Assembly: GCA_017940565.1 (NCBI GenBank)
Contig: JAGAYH010000042.1
Coordinates: forward strand, 1 to 64,000
Direction of reading: 5' to 3'
DNA length: 64,000 bases
Source of the DNA: Bacteroidaceae bacterium
Lineage (GTDB): Bacteria > Bacteroidota > Bacteroidia > Bacteroidales > Bacteroidaceae
A program made the translations under genes and the position numbers. Shown in pieces: positions 33,160 to 41,529 of the stretch (position 1 is the stretch's first letter; every line of letters starts with the position of its first letter). The notes under the pieces are model-generated. The model did no database searches, was not told the origin of the DNA, and saw only the letters and a program-made list of their open reading frames with translations.

Positions 33160-34170
33160 TTATCTGAAGGTCTCGGCCAGCCGCTGCATTTCAGCCGCAG
33201 GATTGGTGCGGGTGTAGAGCACACGATAGACAGTTTCGAGGATAGGCGCATCGACCTGAAGCTTCTGGTTGATTTCGTGCATGCACTTGGTGCCATAGTA
33301 TCCCTCGGCCACCATTTGCATTTCTATCTGTGCGCTCTTGACGCTGTAGCCGCGGCCTATCATGGTGCCGAACACGTGGTTGCGGCTGAAGTTGGAGTAG
33401 CACGTCACCAGCAGGTCGCCCATGTAGGCCGAGCCAGTGACGTCGCGGTCTGCATTGGAGAGAACGTTGAGGAAACGGCGCATCTCCTGTGTGGCGTTGG
33501 CCACCATGACTGCCAGAAAGTTGTCGCCATACTTGAGACCATGGTAGATGCCGGCGGCTATGGCGTAAATGTTCTTCAGAACGGCGCCGTATTCTATGCC
33601 GATGACATCCTGGCTCACGCTTGTCTTGATATAGTCGTTGCCAAGGAGGTTCGCGAATGCTTGTGCTTCCAATAAATCGGCACAACCGATGGTCAGGTAG
33701 GTCTGGCGGTTGAGCGCCACTTCCTCGGCATGGCTGGGGCCGCCGATGACGATGAGCCGGTTTTCGGGCACGTGGTACATCTGGCGGAAATACTCCGTCA
33801 CCACCATGTTCTCGTCGGGGACGATGCCTTTGATGGCGGTGACGATGCGCTTGCCGGAGAGCGGCTCCTTGAGTTTCTTGAGATGTTCCTTAAGAAACGG
33901 TGAGGGTGTGACAAACACCAGCGTGTCGGAGTTGCGCACGTGTTCGTTGATGTCGGAGGTGAACGTGATGCGTGAGGTGTCGAAACGCAGGCTGGTCAGG
34001 TAAGCCGGGTTGTAACCGGTGCGTTTGAAGTCGGCGATGCGGTCGTCGCGGCGCATGTACCAGTTGATGTGCGCTTGTTTCTCAAGCACCATCTTGGCTA
34101 TGGCCGTGGCCCAACTGCCGCTGGCCATGATGCCTATGCGTCCGCAGGGACTGTCGGCGGCGTTCTTCAT
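33160..34170 (-). CDS. gpsA: Glycerol-3-phosphate dehydrogenase [NAD(P)+]
   Basis: Makes sn-glycerol-3-phosphate from dihydroxyacetone phosphate for phospholipid synthesis. The 336-residue protein has an N-terminal Rossmann region [17 protein letters not shown], where the family's usual GAGSWG reads MASGSWA, plus [23 protein letters not shown], and the catalytic Lys in [15 protein letters not shown]. The C-terminal substrate-binding [16 protein letters not shown] is typical. It overlaps the lysS stop by 4 bases (ATGA). Confidence 0.95.
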   Translation of the reverse strand: MKNAADSPCGRIGIMASGSWATAIAKMVLEKQAHINWYMRRDDRIADFKRTGYNPAYLTSLRFDTSRITFTSDINEHVRNSDTLVFVTPSPFLKEHLKKLKEPLSGKRIVTAIKGIVPDENMVVTEYFRQMYHVPENRLIVIGGPSHAEEVALNRQTYLTIGCADLLEAQAFANLLGNDYIKTSVSQDVIGIEYGAVLKNIYAIAAGIYHGLKYGDNFLAVMVANATQEMRRFLNVLSNADRDVTGSAYMGDLLVTCYSNFSRNHVFGTMIGRGYSVKSAQIEMQMVAEGYYGTKCMHEINQKLQVDAPILETVYRVLYTRTNPAAEMQRLAETFR

Positions 34171-35897
34171 GGGATGAGGGCGAGCCAGGCGGCCACTTCG
34201 TCCACACTGGGCTTGCGCAGTTCCAACTTGTATTTCTTGAACACTTCGCCTATCTGCTGCTGTATCTTCTGCGGATTGGCGTCCTTGAGCTGGATGACCT
34301 GGTTGTAGCCCACCTTGCGGAGCACGGGCACAAGGTCTTTCTCCACGCCCAGAGAGGTGAAGGCTTCATCGCTGTCGCGCGGGGCTTTCTTTTCGGGGCG
34401 CATTTGGGGGAAGAACAGCACTTCCTGAATGGTGGCTTCGCCGGTCATGAGCATGGTCAGGCGGTCGATGCCGATGCCGATGCCGCTGGTGGGAGGCATA
34501 CCGTATTGCAGGGCACGCAGGAAGTCCTGGTCAATGAACATGGCTTCGTCGTCGCCCTTTTCGCTCAGTCGGAGCTGGTCCTGGAAGCGTTCTTCCTGGT
34601 CAATGGGGTCGTTGAGCTCGCTGTAGGCATTGGCCAGTTCCTTGCCGTTCACCATCAGTTCAAAGCGTTCGGTCAGGGCAGGGTTCTCGCGGTGTTTCTT
34701 GGTGAGCGGGCTCATCTCAATGGGATAGTCGGTGATGAAGGTGGGCTGGATGAAGGTGCCTTCGCAGAACTCGCCGAAGATTTCGTCAATCATCTTGCCT
34801 TTGCCGAAGGTCTCGTCCACCGTCTCCAGTTTCAGTTCCTTGCATATTTCGCGCAGTTCGTCTTCGCTCTTGCCGTTGAGGTCGTAGCCCGTCTTTTCCT
34901 TGATGGCATCAAGGATGGGCAGGCGGCGGTAGGGTGCTTTGAACGACACTGTGTTGTCGCCTATCTTCACTTCGGTGGTGCCGTTGACGTCAAGGCAGAT
35001 CTTCTCCAACAACTGTTCTGTGAATGCCATCATCCACTTGTAGTCCTTGTAGGCCACGTAGAGTTCCATACAGGTGAACTCGGGGTTGTGGTTGCGGTCC
35101 ATGCCCTCGTTGCGGAAGTTCTTGCCTATTTCGTAAACGCCCTCGAAGCCGCCCACGATGAGCCGCTTAAGATAGAGTTCCGTGGCAATGCGCAGGTAGA
35201 GGTCCACGTTCAGCGAGTTGTGATGGGTGATGAAGGGGCGTGCCGAGGCGCCGCCGGGGATGCTCTGCAGGATGGGGGTCTCCACCTCCATGTAGCCGTG
35301 GCCGTCGAAGAAGGCGCGCATCGACTTGAGCACCTGTGAGCGTTTTTCAAACGTTTCCTTCACGCCGCGGTTCACGATGAGGTCCACGTAGCGTTGGCGG
35401 TAGCGCAGTTCGGGGTCTTCAAAGGCGTCGTAGGTCTGGCCGTCCTTTTCCTTCACGATGGGCAGGGGCTTCAGACTCTTCGACAGCAGTGTCAGTTCCT
35501 GGGCGTGTACGCTGATTTCGCCTGTCTGGGTGCGGAATACGAAACCTTTCACACCCACGAAGTCGCCCAGGTCCAGCAAGCGCTTGAAGAGGGCGTTGTA
35601 GAGGTCCTTGTTCTCGCCCGGACAGATGTCGTCGCGGGTCACATAGACCTGGATGCGCCCTTTGGCATCTTGCAACTCCATGAAACTGGCCTTGCCCATG
35701 ATGCGCTTGCTCATCATGCGGCCGGCGATGCACACCTGGCGCTGGGGCTCTTCGTCCTTAAACTCGGCCTTGATGTCTGTGGAGAAGGCGTTGGTGGGAT
35801 ACTCGGCGGCGGGGTAGGGGTCGATGCCCATCTGCCTGATTTCGTCCAAACTCTTGCGGCGGTTCAGTTCTTGCTCGCTCAGTTCTAAGATATTCAT
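34167..35897 (-). CDS. lysS: Lysine--tRNA ligase
   Basis: Class II lysyl-tRNA synthetase of 576 residues. It has the N-terminal OB-fold anticodon-binding domain (about 55-160, [22 protein letters not shown]), class II motif 1 around [15 protein letters not shown], motif 2 around [20 protein letters not shown], and motif 3 [16 protein letters not shown]-terminal extension of about 70 residues (after MRPEK) contains a helix-hairpin-like sequence ([20 protein letters not shown]) common in Bacteroidota LysS. The gene starts ~23 bases after its promoter, which sits at the edge of an 85-bp tandem duplication. Confidence 0.96.
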   Translation of the reverse strand: MNILELSEQELNRRKSLDEIRQMGIDPYPAAEYPTNAFSTDIKAEFKDEEPQRQVCIAGRMMSKRIMGKASFMELQDAKGRIQVYVTRDDICPGENKDLYNALFKRLLDLGDFVGVKGFVFRTQTGEISVHAQELTLLSKSLKPLPIVKEKDGQTYDAFEDPELRYRQRYVDLIVNRGVKETFEKRSQVLKSMRAFFDGHGYMEVETPILQSIPGGASARPFITHHNSLNVDLYLRIATELYLKRLIVGGFEGVYEIGKNFRNEGMDRNHNPEFTCMELYVAYKDYKWMMAFTEQLLEKICLDVNGTTEVKIGDNTVSFKAPYRRLPILDAIKEKTGYDLNGKSEDELREICKELKLETVDETFGKGKMIDEIFGEFCEGTFIQPTFITDYPIEMSPLTKKHRENPALTERFELMVNGKELANAYSELNDPIDQEERFQDQLRLSEKGDDEAMFIDQDFLRALQYGMPPTSGIGIGIDRLTMLMTGEATIQEVLFFPQMRPEKKAPRDSDEAFTSLGVEKDLVPVLRKVGYNQVIQLKDANPQKIQQQIGEVFKKYKLELRKPSVDEVAAWLALIP

Positions 35898-35926
35898 GTC
35901 TTCGTTTCTGTCTTAATTTTGAGGTG

Positions 35927-36113
35927 CAAAGTTACGAATAAGTGAGTGCAATGCCAAAATGAAAGACCACGTTTTTCAATTTCGGGCCTTGCCGAACGCA
36001 AGAAATTTATGTAAAGTTACGATTAAGTGAGTGCAACGCCAAAAATGAAAGACCCGTTTTTCAATTTTGGGCTTTTCCGAACGCGAGAAACTTATGTAAA
36101 GTTGTGAATAAAC
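35927..36113 (-). repeat. 85-bp tandem duplication carrying the lysS promoter
   Basis: Unit A 35928-36012 and unit B 36013-36097 are ~85% alike by eye, and a third partial unit begins at 36098. Unit A starts AAAGTTACGAATAAGTGAG, whose complement gives the -7 element TAACTTTG (35927-35934), placing transcription start near 35920 and a 23-base lysS leader. In unit B the -7 copy reads TAACTTTA and is probably weaker. The unit's start resembles the wza promoter modules. Confidence 0.75.
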
Positions 36114-36126
36114 TGCAGCTTATTTG

Positions 36127-36134
36127 TATCTTTG
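36127..36134 (+). promoter_or_regulatory. Promoter -7 element of the 80-residue gene
   Basis: TATCTTTG fits TAnnTTTG; transcription should start near 36141. That places the ATG at 36138 at or before the transcript start and supports the ATG at 36156. Confidence 0.55.
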
Positions 36135-36155
36135 CCGATGGAAAATCATAAAAAC

Positions 36156-36398
36156 ATGGACTATAAGACTTCATACACAAAGGAAGAGATGGCAGAACTG
36201 GCCGACTGGTTCGATGCCAATCTCAAGCGCATGCCCGCCTCGCTCGAAATGAACGGGTTTATCCATATAGCCGACCTCCCTTTCACAGTGAAACAGGTGG
36301 TGGAGAACCTGCGCAAAGGCCAGGGCAGCATTGCCTTCAGCGGCCAGGTGCACCAGTTCTACCTGCTCCGTGATGCCATCGAGAAGGTGCTCAAGTGA
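36156..36398 (+). CDS. Small conserved-type protein, 80 residues
   Basis: Soluble protein, mostly helical, not assigned. Visible parts: SYTKEEMAELADWFDANLKR, then MPASLEMNGFIHIADLPFTV, then KQVVENLRKGQG and a C-terminal YLLRDAIEKVLK. It resembles small Bacteroidota DUF proteins (possibly the DUF6965 group, unconfirmed). The start at 36156 is chosen from the promoter position; an upstream ATG at 36138 would add 6 residues. It is divergent from lysS and precedes repeat R5. Confidence 0.72.
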   Translation: MDYKTSYTKEEMAELADWFDANLKRMPASLEMNGFIHIADLPFTVKQVVENLRKGQGSIAFSGQVHQFYLLRDAIEKVLK

Positions 36399-36484
36399 GC
36401 GTCGAATGGATGGTATGAATAATGGCGTTTTTTACGTGACGTATTTTTTGTAATTCAGCGGTCGCGCACTTTAACGCTTTTAAC

Positions 36485-36650
36485 TTTTCAATGTTAAAAT
36501 CCGGGGCCGTTGGTCCGACTTCGGGTTTCAGAAGTGGGACTTCGGACGGCAGAAACGGCGTTTCAAAATTTTGAAACGCCGTTTCTGTTGGGGCAAATTT
36601 GGGAGCTGTGAAAATCAACGAATTGTGAGGGGTATTTTTAGTTATGAAAA
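36485..36650 (+). repeat. Interspersed hairpin repeat, copy R5 (worn ends)
   Basis: The core is perfect: CAGAAACGGCGTTTC at 36550-36564, AAAATTTT loop, GAAACGCCGTTTCTG at 36573-36587, preceded by GAAGTGGGACTTCGGACGG. The outer parts have decayed and the TTGACA-type ends are no longer clear (AATGTTAAAATCC on the left). So the hairpin is kept while the flanks drift. It lies between convergent genes. Confidence 0.82.
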
Positions 36651-36698
36651 TCGCAACTTCAGAGCGGATGAAGTGGTCGTTTTGTTCACTTGAAAACA

Positions 36699-36732
36699 CT
36701 GTCCCGAACCTCAGGTGCGGGGTCCGGGACAG
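36699..36732 (-). terminator. Terminator-like hairpin after the regulator operon
   Basis: CTGTCCCG at 36699-36706 pairs with CGGGACAG at 36725-36732, and GG/CC pairs extend it. Read leftward it is followed by TGTTTTC, a weak U tract. It lies 17 bases past the winged-helix gene stop. Confidence 0.55.
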
Positions 36733-36749
36733 AAACGGGGGATGGCCGA

Positions 36750-37031
36750 TTACAGATGCAGATAGAGTTTGACCGTCTGCACATAGTCTTCAAAGGCCCG
36801 GCGCCCCGTGTCGGTCATGCGGCACACGGTGCGCGGCTTTTTGCCTTCGAAGGTCTTTTCGACGGCTATGTAGTCGGCTTCGCGCAGTTTGTCGATTTGT
36901 ACACTCAGGTTGCCCGCTGTGGCCTGCGTCTGCTCTTTCAGATAAACGAAGTCGGCTTCGACCGCACTCATCAGAATACTGACAATGGCCAACCGCAGTT
37001 GCGAGTGCAACAGGGGATCGAGCTCTTTCAT
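36750..37031 (-). CDS. Winged-helix transcriptional regulator
   Basis: A 93-residue single-domain DNA-binding protein of the ArsR/MarR-like group, close in pattern to the HTH_34 family. LRLAIVSILMSAVEADFVYL, then KEQTQATAGNLSVQIDKLRE (recognition helix region), then a wing YIAVEKTFEGKKPRTVCRMT and a final dimer helix. No ligand domain. It overlaps the membrane protein gene by 4 bases (ATGA), and palindromic sites sit in the operon's promoter, so autoregulation is likely (inference). Confidence 0.88.
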   Translation of the reverse strand: MKELDPLLHSQLRLAIVSILMSAVEADFVYLKEQTQATAGNLSVQIDKLREADYIAVEKTFEGKKPRTVCRMTDTGRRAFEDYVQTVKLYLHL

Positions 37032-37648
37032 TTCTTAACGTTGTATTTGTGGTTGAGATAGTGGCCGGGTATCACCATCATGACGAGCATGGCCACGCCC
37101 ATGCCAGCCAGCGACCAGAAGGAGTAATTGCCCGCGAAAAACAGGCTGAGCATCCATATGGCGATGCAGAAACCGACGAGCGGCAACCACGTCACCAGGG
37201 GTTCACGGATGATAAGCCCGGTGGTGCTGGTGCCGATGGACGTGAGGATGAGCACGAGCGGCATGATGTAAATGGCCGGCATCTTCAGCAGCCAGAAGAG
37301 GATGCCCAGCAAGCCCAGGGCGATGCCTGTTACACACCACAACTTGTTGACGGTGTCGCCCGTATAGGTGGTGATGGTGGGCTTGTGGCGGCGGCTGACC
37401 CAGTAGCTCAACGGAAACCCGATGACCGGCACCAGCCACCAGAGGAGGTTCCAATGGGCGTCGCGGGTAACGAAGCAGGCCACGCTGGTGGCGATGGCAA
37501 TGGCTACCGTGGTCCAGCCCCAGACGATGAAACCGTCGCCCGAATGGACGCCGCTGGCCTCTTTCGTCTTTTGAATCATACTCGTGATGACTTCGAGACT
37601 CTCAAGCCCCGACATCACTTTTTCTTGTTTCAGATTTTCATTTTCCAT
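37028..37648 (-). CDS. Hypothetical membrane protein, cotranscribed with regulator
   Basis: A 206-residue inner-membrane protein with a soluble N-terminus (about 1-40, ESLEVITSMIQKTKEASG) and about five or six hydrophobic segments in two groups (VWGWTTVAIAIATSVACFV, LWWLVPVIGFPLSYWVS, CVTGIALGLLGILFWLL, and others). No recognised catalytic motif. Bacteroidota often encode such proteins directly upstream of a small winged-helix regulator. Expression is probably set by the operators in its leader and promoter. Confidence 0.8.
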   Translation of the reverse strand: MENENLKQEKVMSGLESLEVITSMIQKTKEASGVHSGDGFIVWGWTTVAIAIATSVACFVTRDAHWNLLWWLVPVIGFPLSYWVSRRHKPTITTYTGDTVNKLWCVTGIALGLLGILFWLLKMPAIYIMPLVLILTSIGTSTTGLIIREPLVTWLPLVGFCIAIWMLSLFFAGNYSFWSLAGMGVAMLVMMVIPGHYLNHKYNVKK

Positions 37649-37723
37649 GTTTTCTTTTGTTTTGAGTCCACTCGCACGTCTGTCATCGCTCTGCCGGCTT
37701 CGGACGACTCACGTCTCGTGGAC

Positions 37724-37823
37724 GGTTTATAAAATAAACCACAAGGGTCAAAAAATGGTGATTGTCCTCTTAGGAGAAACGAATCACGGTGCAAAGGTAA
37801 ACAAGTTTATTTTATAAACCAAA
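37724..37823 (-). promoter_or_regulatory. Promoter and two palindromic operators of the regulator operon
   Basis: On the minus strand, TTTG (complement of 37820-37823) and TACCTTTG (complement of 37792-37799) are separated by 20 bases, the consensus spacing. The spacer contains O2, GTTTAT-TTT-ATAAAC (37805-37819). A second site O1, GGTTTAT-AAA-ATAAACC (37724-37740), lies in the leader about 50 bases past the predicted start. The same 6-7 base arms in both suggest one dimeric protein, most simply the operon's own winged-helix regulator. Confidence 0.68.
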
Positions 37824-37886
37824 TTTTTCTGCCAGTTTTTATGAAAATTTTTTTGTGAAGGGGGAACAGGGGATATGTTATAAAAA

Positions 37887-37917
37887 CGTCGCCGCTTCAG
37901 GATGTGAAGCGGCGACG
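37887..37917 (-). terminator. Terminator of the ilv operon
   Basis: CGTCGCCGCTTC at 37887-37898 pairs perfectly with GAAGCGGCGACG at 37906-37917. Read leftward, the hairpin is followed by TTTTTATAAC. It lies 25 bases past the MFS gene stop. Confidence 0.85.
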
Positions 37918-37941
37918 GATTGGTGTGGGATGTTTCCTGAA

Positions 37942-39099
37942 TCAGTTCTTGATGCTCCGCAGATAGGTCAGCAGGAAGAGCACGCCGACGGCCATGACGA
38001 TGATGGCGCCGGCTTGTCCGAAGCGGTCGCTCATGAATCCCATGACGAGGGGGAACACCGTTCCGCCGAAGATGCCCGTGATCATCAGTCCGCTCACCTC
38101 ATTCTGCTTGTCGGGGATCTGCGTGATGGCATTGGCAATAATCAGTGCGAAGATGTTGGAATTGCCCAGGCCCAGCAGGGCAATGGCCACATAGAGCACG
38201 GTGCGTCCGGTTCCGTAGAGCAGTACCACCAGGCCGATGGCCAGGAGAATGATGGAGATGACGAAGAATGTGCGTCCTTTCATCATTCGCAGGATGGCCG
38301 AGCCGGTGAGGCTGCCGATGGTGCGGAAGATGAAATAGAGCGACGTGGCAAAGGCGGCGTCGTTCAGTGTGATGCCCAACCGTTCCATCAATATCTTGGG
38401 TGCCGTGGTGTTTACGCCCACGTCAATGCCAACATGGCAGATAATGGCAATGAAGGAGAGCAGCACCACGGGCACGCCCAGCAGGGCGAAACAGTCCTTG
38501 AAGCTGGACGGCTTGTTCTCTGGCTGGCTCTCTACGATGGACGTCATGCCCAGCAGCAGGGTGGCAGCAATGCCTATAACCAGGAAGATGAGGAACAGTA
38601 CACGCCAGTCGTAGCCTGCAGTGGGAATGAACTTGGTGGCTCCCCACATGGCCAGGATGGGGCCGATGAAGGAGGCTATGGCTTTCAGGAACTGCCCGAA
38701 AGTGAGGGTTGACGACAAGTGTCTGTTCCCGGTAACCGAAGCCACGAGGGGATTGAGCGACGTCTGCAGGATGGCGTTGCCGATGCCCAAAAGAGAAAAG
38801 GCCACGAGCATGATGCCAAACGAATAGCCCAGCAAAGGGAGCAGCAGCGCAACCACAGTGAGCGCCAATGAGAGCATCACGGTCTTCTTCCGTCCGATTT
38901 TGTTCATCAGCATGCCAGTGGGAATGCCGAAGATGAGGAACCAGAAGAACACCATCGACGGCAACAGGTTGGCAGTGGCATCATTCAGCCTGAAGTCAGC
39001 TTTCACATAGTTGGAGGCGATGCCTACAAGGTCTGAGAAACCCATGACAAAAAAGCAGAACATCACGGGTATCAGAACTAATCGGGATTGCTTGTTCAT
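37942..39099 (-). CDS. MFS transporter (FucP/sugar:proton symporter-like)
   Basis: Inner-membrane transporter of 385 residues with about 12 hydrophobic segments. The first repeat has GIPTGMLMNKIGRKKTVMLS, which is the MFS loop 2-3 motif, and LGIGNAILQTSLNPLVASV resembles the FucP-type NP motif. The start MNKQSR at 39099 is chosen because the upstream extension is not hydrophobic and would run close to ilvC. It ends the ilv operon, 50 bases after ilvC; the substrate is not known and a link to branched-chain amino acids is only positional. Confidence 0.82.
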   Translation of the reverse strand: MNKQSRLVLIPVMFCFFVMGFSDLVGIASNYVKADFRLNDATANLLPSMVFFWFLIFGIPTGMLMNKIGRKKTVMLSLALTVVALLLPLLGYSFGIMLVAFSLLGIGNAILQTSLNPLVASVTGNRHLSSTLTFGQFLKAIASFIGPILAMWGATKFIPTAGYDWRVLFLIFLVIGIAATLLLGMTSIVESQPENKPSSFKDCFALLGVPVVLLSFIAIICHVGIDVGVNTTAPKILMERLGITLNDAAFATSLYFIFRTIGSLTGSAILRMMKGRTFFVISIILLAIGLVVLLYGTGRTVLYVAIALLGLGNSNIFALIIANAITQIPDKQNEVSGLMITGIFGGTVFPLVMGFMSDRFGQAGAIIVMAVGVLFLLTYLRSIKN

Positions 39100-39149
39100 G
39101 GTGGTAATGCTATTGTTTGTGTGACCGACAATTCGAGCCAGACCGATGA

Positions 39150-40193
39150 TTAGTTGTTTTCGGGACGCAGCTGGCGTACGACAGCTCCGGTGCGCCACAT
39201 CTCGCTCTCACGCATCTGGCGGAGTTCCTCGTTGAGCTTTTCGCGGTAGTCGGCCTTGGAATTGCTGTCAATGCTGATTTGTGCTTCCTGTCCGCTGGCC
39301 ACGCTCTGGTAGAGGCGTTCCATGACCGGCTTGATGGCATCGTGGAAAGGTCCCATCCAGTCGAGGGCGCCGCGCTGGGCGGTGGTGGAGCAGTTGGCGT
39401 ACATCCAGTCCATGCCGTTCTTGCCGACCATGGGCAGGAGTGACTGCGTGAACTCCTCAACGGTTTCATTGAAAGCCTCGGATGGTGTGTGACCGTGCTC
39501 ACGCAGTGTCTCGTACTGGGCAAGGAAAAGGCCCTGTACGGCTCCCATCAGGGCGCCGCGCTCGCCGGTGAGGTCGGAATAGACTTCACGTTTGAAGTCG
39601 GTCTTGAACAGGTAGCCGGAGCCTACGCCGATGCCGAGGGCAAGGGTGCGCTCTTCGGCGCGGCCGGTGGCGTCCTGATAGACAGCGTAGGAACTGTTGA
39701 GTCCACGACCTTCGAGGAACAGCGTGCGCAGGGAGGTGCCGCTGCCCTTGGGAGCGACCATGATGACATCGATGTCGGCGGGCGGGATGATTCCGGTGCG
39801 TTCCTTGTAGGTGATGGCGAAGCCGTGTGAGAAGTAGAGGGCGTCGCCAGCCTTGAGATGTTTCTTAATGTTGGGCCATTGGTCTATCTGGGCCGCATCG
39901 CTGAGAAGCATGCAGACAATGGTGCCACGTTCGGCAGCCTCTTCAATGGAGAAGAGCGTTTCGCCGGGTACCCAACCGTCGGCCACGGCCTTTTCGTAGG
40001 TCTTACCGGGGCGCTGGCCCACGATGACGCGGAAGCCGTTGTCGCGCAAGTTGCAAGCTTGGCCAGGGCCCTGAATGCCGTAACCGATGACGGCAATGAT
40101 TTCGTCTTTCAGCACTTCACGTGCCTTTGCCAATGGAAATTCTTCGCGGGTGGCCACCTCTTCGATGACGCCGCCAAAATTGATTTGTGCCAT
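39150..40193 (-). CDS. ilvC: Ketol-acid reductoisomerase
   Basis: Second enzyme of valine and isoleucine synthesis; NADPH-dependent isomerisation and reduction of acetolactate-type substrates. The 347-residue protein has the Rossmann motif IAVIGYGIQGPGQACNLRDN, the phosphate-binding VIVGQRPGKT, VMVAPKGSGTSLR, and the acidic Mg site in the all-helical C-terminal knot region (YSDLTGERGALMG). The length fits the short class I enzyme. It follows the acyl-ACP thioesterase gene by 24 bases. Confidence 0.96.
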   Translation of the reverse strand: MAQINFGGVIEEVATREEFPLAKAREVLKDEIIAVIGYGIQGPGQACNLRDNGFRVIVGQRPGKTYEKAVADGWVPGETLFSIEEAAERGTIVCMLLSDAAQIDQWPNIKKHLKAGDALYFSHGFAITYKERTGIIPPADIDVIMVAPKGSGTSLRTLFLEGRGLNSSYAVYQDATGRAEERTLALGIGVGSGYLFKTDFKREVYSDLTGERGALMGAVQGLFLAQYETLREHGHTPSEAFNETVEEFTQSLLPMVGKNGMDWMYANCSTTAQRGALDWMGPFHDAIKPVMERLYQSVASGQEAQISIDSNSKADYREKLNEELRQMRESEMWRTGAVVRQLRPENN

Positions 40194-40217
40194 TTCTGTA
40201 ATTATTTTTGGTTGTTA

Positions 40218-40970
40218 TCAGTTTTTTGTATTCTTGAATGTGACTGCGCTGTGGCAGACGGTTTCGCCCGTATTCTTCCGGACTAACACGTGCCAGTCGC
40301 TGTCTTCGGCTTGTTCCATGAAGAATTGGAGCGTGTCGCCGCAAAGGGTTTCAGAATTGTATGCCAGTTCGATGCGGCTTACTTCACGCCCTTCAAATGA
40401 GGATTTCGGAAAGGCGTCGAGAATGAACTCAATGTAGCGGATGCTGTTCACATGGTTGTTCTCATCAATGTCGCTGTAGTAAGTGTGGCGCGTTTCAGCG
40501 GCCTGCTCTTTGTTTACGCGGATGCGGCTGAAAGGACGCACGTCGCAGGGCCGGTCCATTTCAATAAAAGGGTCGAACGTGTGTCCGAACAGTCCTTCGA
40601 GCACTTGCGGCCGTCGTGTTTCGGCGTCAATCATGGCCCAAATGGTGAAGACGCGTCCGATGATTTTCCCGTTGGCATCAGCCACATCGAAGCAACGGTC
40701 GGTGAAGTAGCGGTAGTATTGGCGTATCCATGTGGAAATGGTGTAACGTTCGCCGCGGCGGGGCCACTCGTCCATCTCGAACACGATGCGTGAGAGCACC
40801 CAGAGGTAGCGGTGCCCGTCCTTCTCCAGACGGTCGAAGCCGCGTGCTCCGGCGTGGTTCTCGGCGCAGGCCAGCACGTGCTTGCCCAGCACGGCCCACG
40901 AGAGGCGTCCCGTGAAGTCGTCGTCGAAAGGCTCTACTGTGTAGGTGAATGAATCTACCTTTTGTACCAT
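40218..40970 (-). CDS. Acyl-ACP thioesterase
   Basis: Double hot-dog thioesterase of 250 residues, releasing fatty acids from acyl carrier protein. The first hot-dog has WAVLGKHVLACAENHA and WVLSRIVFEMDEWPRRGE; the second has HTYYSDIDENNHVNSIRYIE, with the catalytic Asn/His region of the FatA/FatB-like family. Its position between ilvN and ilvC, 3 bases after ilvN, is unexpected for a lipid enzyme but suggests a link to branched-chain acyl products, which Bacteroidota make from these precursors (inference). Confidence 0.9.
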   Translation of the reverse strand: MVQKVDSFTYTVEPFDDDFTGRLSWAVLGKHVLACAENHAGARGFDRLEKDGHRYLWVLSRIVFEMDEWPRRGERYTISTWIRQYYRYFTDRCFDVADANGKIIGRVFTIWAMIDAETRRPQVLEGLFGHTFDPFIEMDRPCDVRPFSRIRVNKEQAAETRHTYYSDIDENNHVNSIRYIEFILDAFPKSSFEGREVSRIELAYNSETLCGDTLQFFMEQAEDSDWHVLVRKNTGETVCHSAVTFKNTKN

Positions 40971-40973
40971 GCT

Positions 40974-41519
40974 TCAGGCTTCGTAACGTTCTTTGCGCTC
41001 AGCCAGGTATTCGTCGAGCAGTTCGCGTTTGTTCTTCGTGATGGCAATAGCACCGGAGCGCACGTACTGCAGCACGCAGTCCCATTGCATCAGACTGTTG
41101 AACAAGGAAAGTATTTCTTCCGTCATGCCATCCTTGGTCACGATGGCATAGGTGGGGTTCACTTCCACGATTTTGGCTGAATGGATACGGATGATTTTTG
41201 AGATTTCACGGTGCTCCAGCATCTTGGGCGTGCTCACTTTGAAGAGAGCCGTTTCCTGGATGAAGATGTCGTCGCTGGTGAAGCATTGGGCGCGCACCAC
41301 TCCGATTTTCTTTTCAATCTGTCCCACCATCTTGCGTATGGTGTCTTTGTCGCAGAAACAGGTAATGGTGTAGCGGTGCAGGCCTTCGATGCTCGAGGCT
41401 GACACGTTGAGGCTTTCAATGTTGATTTGACGGCGGGTAAATACCGAGGTAATCTGGTTGAGCAAGCCGGCCACATTCTCTGAGAATATGATGAGGGTGT
41501 AAAGCGTCTTTTCTTCCAT
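40974..41519 (-). CDS. ilvN: Acetolactate synthase small subunit
   Basis: Regulatory subunit giving feedback control by branched-chain amino acids. 181 residues. The ACT domain is at 1-80: LYTLIIFSENVAGLLNQITS, then FTRRQINIESLNVSASSIEG, then YTITCFCDKDTIRKMVGQIE. A second C-terminal ACT-like domain follows (ISKIIRIHSAKIVEVNPTYA), ending in a basic tail. It starts 10 bases after the ilvB stop. Confidence 0.94.
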   Translation of the reverse strand: MEEKTLYTLIIFSENVAGLLNQITSVFTRRQINIESLNVSASSIEGLHRYTITCFCDKDTIRKMVGQIEKKIGVVRAQCFTSDDIFIQETALFKVSTPKMLEHREISKIIRIHSAKIVEVNPTYAIVTKDGMTEEILSLFNSLMQWDCVLQYVRSGAIAITKNKRELLDEYLAERKERYEA

Positions 41520-41529
41520 GTCGTAGTTA

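Noticed and set aside
36690..37061. Plus-strand frame over the winged-helix regulator
   Set aside because: It overlaps the regulator antisense and the terminator hairpin and has no recognisable domain.
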